Origin: Rhizobium sp.
GTDB taxonomy: Bacteria > Pseudomonadota > Alphaproteobacteria > Rhizobiales > Rhizobiaceae
Reading direction: 5' to 3'
Assembly: GCA_028290545.1 (NCBI GenBank)
Contig: JAQGJP010000096.1
Coordinates: 1-64,000, forward strand
DNA: 64,000 nucleotides
In this document: piece by piece, positions 8,737 to 18,911 of the stretch
Numbering within the stretch: the first letter of the stretch is position 1
Layout of the letters: each line of letters opens with the position of its first letter
Notes under the pieces: model-generated
Told to the model about the DNA's origin: nothing
Database searches by the model: none
Seen by the model: the letters and a program-made list of their open reading frames with translations, nothing else
Made by a program: the position numbers and the translations under genes

Positions 8737-9155
8737 GGCGCCGTCTCCTCACTTCCACGATAGCAGGGAGATAGAGGGCAAGAAAGAACTTTTAGCCGCT
8801 GCTCAGAGCGATCTTGGTTGAGATCGAGTTGGCCATGGCTCATGTGGACGCAGCCGACGTTGTAGCCCCACGCAATGACTGCTCTGTCAGGCCCCGGCCG
8901 TTCGACGCGGTCGTTCCGAAAGCCCACTCAGGGTCAGGTCACGACGATGTCCGCGCCCACCCGAATGTCCGCTCTTTGAAGATCCGCAGCCTGAAGTTGC
9001 CAGTCCGCTTCCGGCCCCATACTTGTCGTTTGGGTGGTGGGATTGCAAAATGCCTCTTCCGGGCGGACATTTCCGTACCTGAAGCCGTATTTCACAGACA
9101 GCCTGGGACCAGGCTGCTGCATAGCCGAGGTAGTCCGAGTTTCAGAGAGCGGAAA
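8737..9155. other. Intergenic region, no gene recognised
   Basis: About 0.4 kb between a cyclase transcribed leftward and a membrane protein transcribed rightward, so both promoters should lie here. No feature can be assigned with confidence. Confidence 0.35.
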
Positions 9156-9659
9156 ATGGCGCGCGAAGAGCAGCAGAACAAATCCTTGGCGGCAAAGGCA
9201 GCATGGCCGCTGCTCGTTCTCACGGCTGCGCTGCAGGCGTATTCGGGTCTGCCGTACGTGGCGTACGTGTTCATGGGGGTGCTGAATCCGTCCTCCGGGC
9301 TCGGTGGATGGACAGCGGCCACGATGGGCGGGCTCCAGTCTGTTGCCGCCGCCGTCTCTTTCGTGCTGGCCGCTCGGCGCGATCTTCGCGGCGCTACCCT
9401 TGCAGTAGCCGGGAGCATGATGCTGGGCTGGCTTTCGACGCTGCCGTCCGTCGTTGAGCAAGGGCTCGACTTTCACGGCGACGACAAAGTTACCCCGGTC
9501 ATCTTCGTCGTATCGCCCCTCATCGCAATTGCTGCGGCAACGCTTACATGGCGCAACGTCTATCCGATCGCGGCTGCCCTCATCGTGAGCGCGATGACCT
9601 CTGTCGGCATTTTGGTCGTCATCGCTTTCGCAGTCGTCATCGCGATGTACGGCTTCTAG
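9156..9659 (+). CDS. Hypothetical inner-membrane protein
   Basis: The 167-residue product starts MAREEQQNKSLAAKAAWPLL. I chose this ATG over the longer frame because GAGAGCGGAAA lies just upstream and the hydrophobic protein begins here. Four or five transmembrane helices are visible (around residues 12-40, 48-68, 75-95, 110-128 and 135-165). There is an Arg-rich loop AARRDLRG. I do not recognise a characterised family. Neighbours give no functional hint. Confidence 0.6.
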   Translation: MAREEQQNKSLAAKAAWPLLVLTAALQAYSGLPYVAYVFMGVLNPSSGLGGWTAATMGGLQSVAAAVSFVLAARRDLRGATLAVAGSMMLGWLSTLPSVVEQGLDFHGDDKVTPVIFVVSPLIAIAAATLTWRNVYPIAAALIVSAMTSVGILVVIAFAVVIAMYGF

Positions 9660-10092
9660 AGCCCGACCGCTTCCCGGGCAATCTCCCGAATTATCTGAAC
9701 AGCGTTATCGACTGGACTTCCTGCGTCGAACGAGCATTGCTGTCCACGCGGGCCAACGACGCGGCCCGGATGCACCACGCCCGCAATTTGCGGGCTTCCG
9801 TCAGTACAGGCGCTCGATTGGCTAGCACCTGAATTGCGACGGAGACGCATATGTCGATTATCACAGATATCGGAAAAACGGTTCGCAGCCGTATTGTTGG
9901 GGAGCGGGCTGACGCACCCAAAGGGCGCATAAAGTCGGAGAGTGCTGCGACGATGTCTCCTTCCGCCGAACCGACCAGGAGCCGCCTTCGCCACTCGGCG
10001 CCACGCAACGCGGGATCCGACAGCGGGGAGCAGCTGGCTCTGCTCAACAAACCGGCGAGACCTCTTCTCGCCAGGCTTCGGAGACAGCGGCT
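9660..10092. other. Region before DUF3489 gene, possible frameshifted start
   Basis: No clear gene is seen. The DUF3489 frame stays open back to 9913 without an ATG. Another frame has ATG at 9953 with a similar Ser/Pro/Arg-rich leader, so the true N-terminus of the DUF3489 protein may lie here behind a frameshift. Confidence 0.3.
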
Positions 10093-10404
10093 GTGCCTGA
10101 GGCGACGACCAAAAGCGACACGGTGCTGCATCTGCTGAGGCAACCCGATGGCGCGACGCTCATCGATCTCATGGCGGCAACGTCTTGGCAACGGCATTCG
10201 GTCCGCGGCTTTCTCTCGGGCACGGTCCGCAAGAAGCTTGGCCTCAATCTGGTCAGCGACACTATGGACGGTGGCGACCGGCGCTACCGGATCCCGTCCG
10301 TGACCGGGGCAGATGGTTCTGCGCCAATCGACGCTACGGTGCCGGACGGCCTGCCGTCGACTACTGACGCTGTTGATGCTCTGACTGGCACGGTGGTGTG
10401 CTGA
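10093..10404 (+). CDS. DUF3489 domain protein
   Basis: The domain is clear: TKSDTVLHLLRQPDGATLID, then ATSWQRHSVRGFLSG and KKLGLNLVSDTMDGGDRRYR. This is a winged-helix-like module of unknown function often found near phage-type recombinases. The start is uncertain: GTG at 10093 is the only plausible codon close to the domain, and a longer N-terminus in the same or another frame is possible. The stop TGA shares a base with the ATG of the following DUF2924 gene, indicating translational coupling within a three-gene cassette. Low-complexity Ser/Thr/Ala tails are normal in this family. Confidence 0.75.
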   Translation: MPEATTKSDTVLHLLRQPDGATLIDLMAATSWQRHSVRGFLSGTVRKKLGLNLVSDTMDGGDRRYRIPSVTGADGSAPIDATVPDGLPSTTDAVDALTGTVVC

Positions 10405-10919
10405 TGGCGCGGGCAACCATTGCAGAAAGGGTCGCCACACTCGGCGACCTATCTCGATCGGAACTGACGGATCTGTGGGTCAAACAGTATGGCGTCGCTC
10501 CGCCGCTGGGAATGCGACAGCCCCAACTGCTGCGCGCCGTCGCGTATCATCTTCAGGAGAAGCAGATCGGCGGACTTTCGCCCCTGGGCAAACGCCTCCT
10601 TAAAGCCGCTGTGAAACGGGTTTCACGACAGTCGAAGACTGCCGGTGAAGATGCGCCTGCTTTTGCTGCTGGGGTATCGAATGGGGCCACACAGGGCGAG
10701 GATACGTCGCCAACCGCTAAAGCACGCCGCTCGGCATCACCCTATGCCGTTGCCCTGCCTCGCTCTCGACTGATCCGGGAATGGAATGGCCGGCGCTATG
10801 TCGTCGAGGTCGTCAAGCAAGGCTTCATCATGGATGGCAAGACCTATCGATCACTGAGCGCTATCGCCTTGAGGATCACAGGCACACAGTGGTCCGGTCC
10901 GAGGTTCTTCGGGTTATGA
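10404..10919 (+). CDS. DUF2924 domain protein
   Basis: A 171-residue protein. It shows the DUF2924 pattern: [35 protein letters not shown], then after a low-complexity linker [35 protein letters not shown] and a C-terminal FFGL. The family is of unknown function and nearly always accompanies DUF3489 and a large serine recombinase in alphaproteobacterial elements. It overlaps the upstream gene by 1 nt and the recombinase by 4 nt (ATGA). The last ~50 residues resemble a compact DNA-binding-like module, but that is inference. Confidence 0.85.
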   Translation: MARATIAERVATLGDLSRSELTDLWVKQYGVAPPLGMRQPQLLRAVAYHLQEKQIGGLSPLGKRLLKAAVKRVSRQSKTAGEDAPAFAAGVSNGATQGEDTSPTAKARRSASPYAVALPRSRLIREWNGRRYVVEVVKQGFIMDGKTYRSLSAIALRITGTQWSGPRFFGL

Positions 10920-11346
10920 GCGAGAACAAGAAACTCCGCTGCGCGATCTACACTCGCAAATCAAGCGAAGAGGGGCTCGATCAGGCCTTCAATTCGCTGG
11001 ATGCCCAACGTGAAGCCTGTGCGGCTTATATCGCCTCGCAGGCCAGTCTTGGATGGCGATTGGTCCCGGAATATTATGACGATGGCGGGATATCGGGCGG
11101 CACTCTGGAGCGTCCCAGTATCCAGCGGCTGCTTCAGCATATCAAGGATGGCAAGATCGATGTGGTGGTCGTCTATAAGATCGACCGTCTCACCCGATCG
11201 CTGACGGATTTTGCCAAGCTATAGAAGTGTTCGACGGACACGCCGTCTCGTTCGTCTCCGTGACGCAGCAGTTCAACACCACGACATCGATGCGACGGCT
11301 GACCCTCAATGTGCTGTTGTCCTTCGCTCAGGCGTTTGGCATGTAA
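10916..11346 (+). pseudogene. Serine recombinase, frameshifted and truncated
   Basis: The N-terminal resolvase domain is intact to about residue 102: Tyr12-x-Arg14-x-Ser16 (YTRKSSEEG, nucleophile Ser16), then [32 protein letters not shown] and YKIDRLTRS with the catalytic arginine. A stop then appears at 11222-11224. The expected continuation VEVFDGHAVSFVSVTQQFNT and RLTLNVLLSFAQ follows in another frame, consistent with one lost base near 11219. The gene ends at 11346, before the recombinase and zinc-ribbon DNA-binding domains (about 400 residues missing). The enzyme cannot work. It was probably the integrase of the element that brought in the cassette. Confidence 0.85.
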
Positions 11347-11610
11347 GCTGCCAGCCCTTCCCAAAACAACTCGCGGAACAAATCAAACGCATTTGAAAGC
11401 GCCGTCTGCCTCGGCGCTCATCGTTATTGGCTCGAATAAAAGTTAGTGGTCACGGAAATGGTGCGACAGAGACTGGCGGCCTGAAAAGCCAGAAAAGCCG
11501 AGAGACGAGTCGGAAAGTGGCCACTCAGATAGCCGAACCTGTCGCTAACCCACGGAAATGTCGCGTCTCTTTCGAGAGGTCCAAAATAAGAAGTTCATCG
11601 AGAGAAAATT

Positions 11611-11686
<76 letters not shown>

Positions 11687-11775
11687 ATCCGGCCCTTTCG
11701 GGCGGTGGTAACCAAGGCCGTGTCGGCCTCGGTGGCGGGTACTTACTTCTGACTGTCCTGATTGGCAAGCACGAA

Positions 11776-11814
11776 TTTCGCTCCGGCGGGTTTTTTTCAT
11801 CAACCGGAGCGAAA
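11776..11814 (-). terminator. Hairpin after TIGR02300 gene
   Basis: An 11-bp perfect inverted repeat (11776-11786 with 11804-11814) with a 17-nt loop lies 4 nt past the stop codon of the TIGR02300 gene. There is no clear U tract after the stem on the minus strand, so its strength as an intrinsic terminator is uncertain. Confidence 0.45.
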
Positions 11815-11818
11815 GCAA

Positions 11819-12214
11819 TCAGACTTCGTCGTCGTCCGAGTTCACACCGATCAGGTCGGCCATGTCGTCGTCGTCTTCGTCCTCGTCCTGTGCGAGGAAT
11901 GTGTCGTCGTCATCGTCGTCGACATCGACTTCGTCATCGCCGAGATCGGGAATGTCTTCGCCGGCTGCGGCTGCCTCGTCGTCGGCTTCCTCGAGCGACA
12001 CCAGCTCCACTTCCGTGCTTTCGGCATCGACTTCGGCTACTTCTTCTTCTTCAACGGCCTTTTCCATGATCTTGGCCACCGAGGTTTCCTCGAAGAAGGA
12101 CAGCGGATAGGACTTGCCGGAATAGGGCGAGACGACAGGATCCTTGTTCAGATCATAGAATTTCTTGCCCGTTTCCGGGTCGATGCGCTTTGTTCCAAGT
12201 TCGGATTTCGCCAC
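11819..12214 (-). CDS. TIGR02300 family acidic protein
   Basis: A 131-residue protein of the alphaproteobacterial TIGR02300 family. The conserved N-terminus MAKSELGTKRIDPETGKKFY then DLNKDPVVSPYSGKSYP is followed by a strongly acidic tail dominated by Asp and Glu (DDDDDDTFLAQDEDEDDDD). Function is unknown. The highly charged tail suggests a flexible protein-interaction region. Its position divergent to aroA and next to tRNA-Ala is common in Rhizobiales. The 263-bp gap to aroA should hold both promoters. Confidence 0.92.
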   Translation of the reverse strand: MAKSELGTKRIDPETGKKFYDLNKDPVVSPYSGKSYPLSFFEETSVAKIMEKAVEEEEVAEVDAESTEVELVSLEEADDEAAAAGEDIPDLGDDEVDVDDDDDDTFLAQDEDEDDDDMADLIGVNSDDDEV

Positions 12215-12465
12215 GTCAAGACCTCTTGATTTTAAGCCGTCCGATGCATCATAGGCGGCAGGCCGGACAACCGGCCGAAGGTGAAAATTAGAGACAGCCC
12301 ATTAGCGATGTTGGTCCGCCGTGTCAAAGCCTAAGTTCGCAGGGGTTGCCGGATGATGCTGCAAGTTCTGCAACTATCCTGATGACCGGCAAAAGCCTTT
12401 GTGTTAACCAGCCCGCGAAAAGGGCAGAGGCCTGTTACGGCCAGCATCAAGACTTAGAGAAATGA

Positions 12466-13827
<1,362 letters not shown>

Positions 13828-13863
13828 TTTGATATCGCCGCCTGCTAAGGTTATTATCCATTC

Positions 13864-14088
13864 ATGGATATTGCCGCCGACGAGATGATCACACCTGCTG
13901 AGTTCCCTGAGCTTCGTATGCTCGTTTGGAACCGCGATCCCGCGCGTCCGATTTCGGCGGATGAGGTTTTTCAGATCTACGAACGTAACTGGCGATTTGT
14001 AGATGCAAGCAATCTGTCAGAACGTGAAGCTGCGTTGATTGAAAGACTCAAGCAACGGTTCGGCAGAGGTGTGCTGTTGGCGCCATGA
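13864..14088 (+). CDS. Small protein paired with AbiEii-like toxin (putative antitoxin)
   Basis: A 74-residue, mostly helical product that includes MITPAEFPELRMLVWNRDPA, VFQIYERNWRFVDASNLSE and AALIERLKQRFGRGVLLAP. I do not recognise a named family. Its stop overlaps the ATG of the nucleotidyltransferase gene by 4 nt, the layout of a toxin-antitoxin pair, so a role as the regulator or antitoxin partner is inferred from context only. It is not similar to the usual winged-helix AbiEi antitoxin. It starts 36 bp after aroA, so it may be read through from aroA. Unlike the toxin gene it is intact. Confidence 0.55.
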   Translation: MDIAADEMITPAEFPELRMLVWNRDPARPISADEVFQIYERNWRFVDASNLSEREAALIERLKQRFGRGVLLAP

Positions 14089-14820
14089 AAACATATATCA
14101 GGCCCGAACATAAGATCATCGTTGAAGCACTCTCGTTGATGCGAACTGCGTTTCTACTTGAGAATCGCTGCTGGTTTGGCGGCGGCACGGCAATCGTTTT
14201 AAAGCTTGGCGAATATCGCCGATCAGCTGATGTCGATTTTCTCTGCAGCGATCAGGATGGTTATCGCGAATTACGGCAGGCGGCGCAGCGAGACGGCATC
14301 GCTGCGTTTTTCGACAGCCCAGTAACCCTGCTGCGCGAAATCCGGACAGATCAATACGGTGCAGGGCAGCTTTGGAATTTCAGGGACAGATAATCAAGTT
14401 CGAGATCGTGCGCGAAGCCAGGATTGATGTTACGGCGACGTCGATACTGACCTCGCCATAGCGATCTTAAGCCGGGATGATATGTTTGCTGAAAAACTTC
14501 TGGCGAACGCGGATCGATGCATGGACCGTTCCGTGGCCTATCGTGACGCCATTGATATAGGCATGTTGATTTCGGCGTATGGCTTTATTTCACATGCAGC
14601 TTTAACCAAAGTCGCTAAAGCGTATGGTGATGATATAGAACGAAAACTTGTCTGGAGCAGCGTTCGGCTACGTGAAAAACTGGAGCGCGAGTACGCTGCG
14701 CAATCCCTGCAAATGAATGCCAAAGACACGAATCGAGCGGCTGAGGCGCTTCATGACGAATGCCTGAGACTTTGGCCGGAGCGCATGCGTATTGCAATCG
14801 ATTCCGCCCACTCGGGCTGA
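14085..14820 (+). pseudogene. AbiEii/AbiGii-type nucleotidyltransferase toxin, two frameshifts
   Basis: Family features are WFGGGTAIVL followed by the nucleotidyltransferase motif EYRRSADVDFL with the catalytic Asp-x-Asp. The domain end carries DDMFAEKLLANADR and RDAIDIGMLIS. The frame breaks near 14363 (a base seems lost; the expected AALEFQGQIIKFEIVREARI is in the next frame). It breaks again near 14432, where the product returns to DVDTDLAIAILSRDDMFAEK. Both changes look like single-base losses. Intact relatives would have about 245 residues. AbiEii toxins modify tRNA or nucleotides and act in abortive infection. As written, this gene is inactive. Confidence 0.75.
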
Positions 14821-14879
14821 CACGTTCCATCTTTCTGCTATAAATCCTCGACATCGCTTTGCCCGCCGAAGGAGTTCCC

Positions 14880-15493
14880 ATGCTGAAACTGTTCTATTCG
14901 CCCGGCAGCTGCGCGCTCGCCTCCCGTATCGCGCTGGAAGACGCGGGCGCGGACTATGAAGTCGTGCGCGTCGATTTTGCCAAGGGCGAACAGCGCAGCC
15001 CGGAGTATCTCAAGATCAATCCCAAGGGCCGGGTACCGGCGCTGGTCACCGGCAAGGGTATTCTGACGGAGACACCGGCGATCCTCACCTATATCGCCCA
15101 GTCCTTTCCCGACGCGGGACTGGCGCCCCTGGATGATGCCTACGCGCTTGCCGAGATGCAGGCCTTCAACTCTTATCTCAGTTCTACTGTGCATGTGAAC
15201 CATGCGCATGGCCGTCGCGGCGCCCGCTGGGCCGACGACGAGTCTTCCCACGCGGATATGAAGCGCAAGGTGTCGCAAACCATGGCGCGGCCATGGAATT
15301 GATCGAATATGGCATGCTCGAAGGGCCGTGGGTGATGGGCGAAAGCTATACGGTTGCCGATCCCTATCTCTTTACCATGGCCGGTTGGCTGAAAGGCGAC
15401 GGGGTCGATATCGATCAGTTTCCCCGCATCAAGGATCATCGCGACCGCATGGCGATGCGCGAAAGCGTCAAGCGCGCCATGGCGGAGGCGTGA
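14880..15493 (+). pseudogene. Glutathione S-transferase, one frameshift
   Basis: The start at 14880 follows GAAGGAG at good distance. Residues 1-80 are the thioredoxin-fold domain (KLFYSPGSCALASRIAL, NPKGRVPALV, ETPAILTYIAQSFP, similar to the beta-class pattern). The helical domain begins and then the frame fails near 15287. The next frame continues MELIEYGMLEGPWVMGESYT and DPYLFTMAGWLKGDG to a stop at 15491-15493. One lost base explains the break, and a corrected protein would be about 204 residues, the normal GST length. It may be a young pseudogene or a sequencing error. Confidence 0.85.
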
Positions 15494-15558
15494 TGATCCG
15501 CTCGGCCTATATGCGCGATCCCGACGACAACCTGGTCGAGACCTGCAGCTATTCGTGA
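15493..15558 (+). pseudogene. C-terminal tail of a glyoxalase/VOC protein
   Basis: The 21 codons (MIRSAYMRDPDDNLVETCSY and a last Ser) match the final beta strand of VOC-fold proteins, where RDPDGNLxE carries a metal-ligand Glu. Everything upstream is missing, replaced by the GST gene. It overlaps the end of the LysR gene on the other strand. I treat it as a deletion remnant. Confidence 0.45.
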
Positions 15559-16481
15559 TCCAGCGAATAATCCCAATAGGGCGGTGCGCCGAAGGCCGAC
15601 CGCAGGTGATCGGCCAGGGCCCTGAGCTTGGCTGACGGATGCCGCCCATCAGGATGGGCGATGAAGATGAATTCCTCCTCCGGCTGCATGCCGATATCCA
15701 CCACGGCCAGTTCCCCGGCTTTCAGTGCAGGCCCGGCAATGAACATGGGCAGCAGCGCGATGCCGAGGCCGGCAATGGCCGCATCGCGGATCATGTCGCC
15801 ATTGTTAAGCCCCAGCCCAAGCCGGCCGCGTACCACGATTGCGTCCTTGCCGCTCCCCGAGCCGGGCGCACGCGGGAACCGCCAGTCTGCGGATCCACGA
15901 TTGGTGTAGAAAATCCCCCTGTGACCCGAGAGTTCCTCGATCAATTTGGGTGAACCGTGCTCGCTGAGATAGGCAGGCGAGGCGACGAGCACGCGGCGGC
16001 TGGGGGCCAGCTTCCAGGCCATCAGCCGGGAATCGACGATCGGCCCGTTGCGGATGACGGCGTCGAAGCCGCCCGAACTCGCGTCCACGCGACGGTCGTC
16101 GAGGTCCAGCGTCAGCTCGATCTCCGGATGCTGCGCGAGAAACGGATAGAGCGCCGGACCGAGATGCAGCCGCCCGAAAGTCACGGGCGCTGAAATCCTC
16201 AGCGGCCCGATCAGTGCGCCCCGGCGCTCGGCCATATCGGCGGCGGCGGTCTCGACATCGCGGGTGATGCGCGCGGCACGTTCGAGAAAAGTGCTGCCGT
16301 CCTCCGTCAAGGTCAGCCTGCGCGTCGTGCGGTGCAAAAGTTTGGTACCGAGCGATCGCTCAAGTTCCGCCAGTCGTTCGCTGACCACCGATTTTGACAG
16401 CCGCAGCCGCCGTGCGGCCTCGCTGATCGATCCGGATTCACTGATCGCGACAAATGCGGCAATGCCCTCAAACTTCATCAT
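15549..16481 (-). CDS. LysR-family transcriptional regulator
   Basis: A 310-residue regulator. The N-terminal winged helix-turn-helix lies at residues about 3-62 (FVAISESGSISEAARRLRLS, LAELERSLGTKLLHRTTRRL), followed by the periplasmic-binding-protein-like effector domain at about 90-295. It is divergently transcribed from an SDR oxidoreductase with 157 bp between them, the classic arrangement in which a LysR protein controls its neighbour and itself. The inducer is unknown. It belongs to the large group often annotated as DsdC/AaeR/YafC-like. Confidence 0.93.
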   Translation of the reverse strand: MMKFEGIAAFVAISESGSISEAARRLRLSKSVVSERLAELERSLGTKLLHRTTRRLTLTEDGSTFLERAARITRDVETAAADMAERRGALIGPLRISAPVTFGRLHLGPALYPFLAQHPEIELTLDLDDRRVDASSGGFDAVIRNGPIVDSRLMAWKLAPSRRVLVASPAYLSEHGSPKLIEELSGHRGIFYTNRGSADWRFPRAPGSGSGKDAIVVRGRLGLGLNNGDMIRDAAIAGLGIALLPMFIAGPALKAGELAVVDIGMQPEEEFIFIAHPDGRHPSAKLRALADHLRSAFGAPPYWDYSLDHE

Positions 16482-16533
16482 TGTTCGGAAACTCCGGAAA
16501 GTAGTTCCATAATTTGCAGACTAATCCGAACAA
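16481..16533. promoter_or_regulatory. Inverted-repeat candidate operator between LysR and SDR genes
   Basis: TTGTTCGGA at 16481-16489 is repeated exactly in inverted form at 16525-16533 (TCCGAACAA). The centres are 44 bp apart, roughly four helical turns, which suits a LysR tetramer contacting two half-sites. One arm touches the LysR start codon, fitting negative autoregulation. The role is inferred. Confidence 0.5.
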
Positions 16534-16638
16534 AGGAAAAAAGCCATATTCGCCTCAAGCAAACGGCCAGACCGAAATGAACAAGCGCCAGACCGGGATT
16601 GCCAGTCAAATAACCTCTTGAAACGAAGGATTAACATC

Positions 16639-17388
16639 ATGTCGCGCCTCGCAAACAAAACTGCTCTGATCACCGGCGGTACCAGCGGAATCGGACTTGA
16701 GACCGCCCGCCAATTCATCGCCGAGGGCGCTCGGGTCGCCGTCACCGGCACCAATCCGAAGACGATAGAGGCCGCCCGTGCAGCCCTCGGCGACGACGTG
16801 CTGATCATCCGCGCCGACGCCAGCGATGGTGCCGCGCAGAAGACTGTCGCTGACACCATTGAGAAGGCCTTCGGCAAGCTCGACATCCTGTTCGTCAATG
16901 CCGGCGTCGCCGATCTCCGTCCGGTGGAAGCCTGGGACGAGGCCGGGTTCGATCGCTCGATGGCGGTCAATGTCAAGGGGCCGTTCTTCCTGATGCAGGC
17001 GCTGCTGCCGATCCTCGGCAATCCCGCCTCGATCGTTCTCAACACGTCGGTGAATGCCAGCATCGGCATGCCGACGACCAGCGTCTATGCCGCCACAAAG
17101 GCTGCGCTGCTGTCGATGGCCCGCACGCTGTCGGGCGAATTGATCGACCGTGGCATCCGCGTCAATGCCATCAGCCCAGGGCCAATCTCGACGCCGCTCT
17201 ATAGCAAGCTCGGACTGACCGAAGAAGGCGCGAAAACCATGGCCAATGGCGTGCTCGCCCAGGTTCCGGCCAAGCGTTTCGGCACTCCGTCGGAGATCGC
17301 CAAAGCCGTGGTCTTCCTCGCCTCCGACGAAGCCTCGTTCACGGTTGGTGCCGAACTGCAGATCGACGGCGGCATGGGCACGCTGTGA
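16639..17388 (+). CDS. SDR-family oxidoreductase
   Basis: A 249-residue classical short-chain dehydrogenase/reductase using NAD(P)H. Residues 12-19 are the cofactor motif TGGTSGIG; NAG follows in LFVNAGVAD; the catalytic Tyr and Lys lie in SVYAATKAAL; the end QIDGGMGTL is typical. ATG 16639 is preceded by GAAGGA at a spacing of 8, favouring it over an upstream TTG. Position 37 region (TGTNPKTIE) has no acidic residue at the usual NAD site, hinting at NADPH use. The substrate is unknown. It is probably controlled by the divergent LysR protein. Confidence 0.93.
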   Translation: MSRLANKTALITGGTSGIGLETARQFIAEGARVAVTGTNPKTIEAARAALGDDVLIIRADASDGAAQKTVADTIEKAFGKLDILFVNAGVADLRPVEAWDEAGFDRSMAVNVKGPFFLMQALLPILGNPASIVLNTSVNASIGMPTTSVYAATKAALLSMARTLSGELIDRGIRVNAISPGPISTPLYSKLGLTEEGAKTMANGVLAQVPAKRFGTPSEIAKAVVFLASDEASFTVGAELQIDGGMGTL

Positions 17389-17488
17389 ATTAACTGGTTT
17401 GGGCCAGCTCCCGGTGGCACCGATCGTTTGCTTTTTGACACCGACCATCGTGCCTCCTAGGCTTCCCTGAAACACAAGGAGATTCGAT

Positions 17489-17956
17489 ATGAGCAAATTG
17501 AGCCTGCCTTCGGAGGGCGGTTGCCGCTGTGGCCGCGTCAAGATCCGCATCAGCAAGCCGCCGCTCTTGACCATGGCCTGCCATTGCACCGGCTGCCAGA
17601 AGATGAGTTCCAGCGCCTATTCGCTCAGCGCCGCGATCCCGGCCGAGGGTTTCGAGGTCGTTGAGGGCGAGCCGGTGATCGGCGGCCTGCATGCTGCGGC
17701 GAAGCACTATTTCTGCGGCCACTGCATGACATGGATGTTCACGCGGCCGGACGGCATCGACTTCTTCGTCAATGTCCGGCCCACCATGCTGGACGATCCC
17801 GAATGGTTTTCGCCCTTCATCGAGACCTGGACGAGCGAGAAACTGCCATGGGCGACGACGCCGGCAAAACATAGCTATGAAGCCCTGCCGGCGATGGATG
17901 CCTATGAAGGCCTGATCAAGGAATATATGGCGTCTGGCCGAACTCAGCCTTTGTAG
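17489..17956 (+). CDS. GFA family zinc protein
   Basis: The 155-residue protein has the fold of glutathione-dependent formaldehyde-activating enzyme. Zinc-binding cysteines are seen in GGCRCGRVKIRI, ACHCTGCQKMSSSAYSL and YFCGHCMTWMF, a complete set. Most members are not true Gfa and their substrate is undefined. AAGGAG lies just before the ATG. Its 3' end overlaps the convergent VOC gene by 13 bp. Confidence 0.9.
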   Translation: MSKLSLPSEGGCRCGRVKIRISKPPLLTMACHCTGCQKMSSSAYSLSAAIPAEGFEVVEGEPVIGGLHAAAKHYFCGHCMTWMFTRPDGIDFFVNVRPTMLDDPEWFSPFIETWTSEKLPWATTPAKHSYEALPAMDAYEGLIKEYMASGRTQPL

Positions 17957-18405
17957 GCTGACTCGATCACGGCGATGTCGATCTTGTTCATCTTCATCAT
18001 CGCGTCCATGGCGCGCGCTGCTCCCGCCTTGTCCGGGCCTGTCAGTGCTTTCAGCAATGCCCGCGGCACGATCTGCCAGGACAGGCCAAACCTGTCGCGC
18101 AACCAGCCGCACATGCTTTCCGAACCCCCGCCCGCGATCAGCGTGTTCCAGAGCCGGTCGGTTTCCGCCTGATCATCGGTATGCACGACGATCGAGGCTG
18201 CTTCGGAATGGTGGAATTGCGGGCCGCCGTTCAGTGCCTGATAGGGCACGCCGCCGAGCGTGAAATCGACGATCAGCGGCGGACTTTCGGGGCCGGGCCG
18301 GAAGATGCCGACGATTTCCGAGCCGGGAACCAGCGACACGTACAGCTTTGCCGCTTCCTCTCCCGTTCCATCGAACCACAGGCATGTTGAGACTTTGCTG
18401 GCCAT
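17944..18405 (-). CDS. VOC family protein (PhnB-like)
   Basis: A 153-residue VOC-fold protein of the PhnB / 3-demethylubiquinone-methyltransferase-like group: STCLWFDGTGEEAAKLYVSL, VDFTLGGVPYQALNGGPQF and GWLRDRFGLSWQIVP are the hallmarks. The C-terminal AMDAMMKMNKIDIAVIESAY is also typical. The enzymatic role in this group is usually unknown. AGGAGGAAAG precedes the start. It is convergent with, and overlaps, the GFA gene. Confidence 0.9.
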   Translation of the reverse strand: MASKVSTCLWFDGTGEEAAKLYVSLVPGSEIVGIFRPGPESPPLIVDFTLGGVPYQALNGGPQFHHSEAASIVVHTDDQAETDRLWNTLIAGGGSESMCGWLRDRFGLSWQIVPRALLKALTGPDKAGAARAMDAMMKMNKIDIAVIESAYKG

Positions 18406-18461
18406 TCTTTCCTCCTCGATTGGGTATCAGCAAGCTAGCGGACCGTTACGGCGAGAGCAAG

Positions 18462-18911
18462 TCACCGAGCGGTCGGCGGGTTCTCAAGGAGGCGCAAGGT
18501 CGCGGCATCCCGCCCGCCGCCGAAATACTGATCGAGTGCATGCCCGAAAATCGTGCCAGGCTCGATGGCATCGAACAGCGTCATCGACGATTTGAACTTC
18601 CTATCGTCGGGCGAGCCGAGCACCAGGGTCGCATTGGTTTGGCCGAGCGACAGCATTGCCTCGCTGCACTGCCGGAGACGGGAGCCGAGGACATCGTCCG
18701 CGAGATAGGCGCGCGCCTCCTCGATCGATCCGATTCCATACCGGATCGCCATTTGCGACGACCCGAGCCCGCGCAACTGCGGGAAGACGAACCACATCCA
18801 GTGCGACCGTTTGCGTCCGGCCTGCAGTTCGCCGAGCGCCTGCGCATAGATCGGCGCTTGCGCCGCCTTGAAACGATCGAGATCGTATTTGTCTTCTGCC
18901 GTTTCCATCAC
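18462..18911 (-). CDS. DUF1810 protein
   Basis: The 149 residues carry the DUF1810 pattern: YDLDRFKAAQAPIYAQALGE, then GRKRSHWMWFVFPQLRGLG and SQMAIRYGI, KFKSSMTLFD and LDQYFGGGRDAATL. Some relatives have been associated with ADP-ribose or calpastatin-like annotations, but the function is not established. The start overlaps the stop of the upstream sensor kinase by 4 nt (ATGA), so it is translationally coupled to the kinase. That is the only clue to its context. Confidence 0.9.
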   Translation of the reverse strand: MMETAEDKYDLDRFKAAQAPIYAQALGELQAGRKRSHWMWFVFPQLRGLGSSQMAIRYGIGSIEEARAYLADDVLGSRLRQCSEAMLSLGQTNATLVLGSPDDRKFKSSMTLFDAIEPGTIFGHALDQYFGGGRDAATLRLLENPPTAR

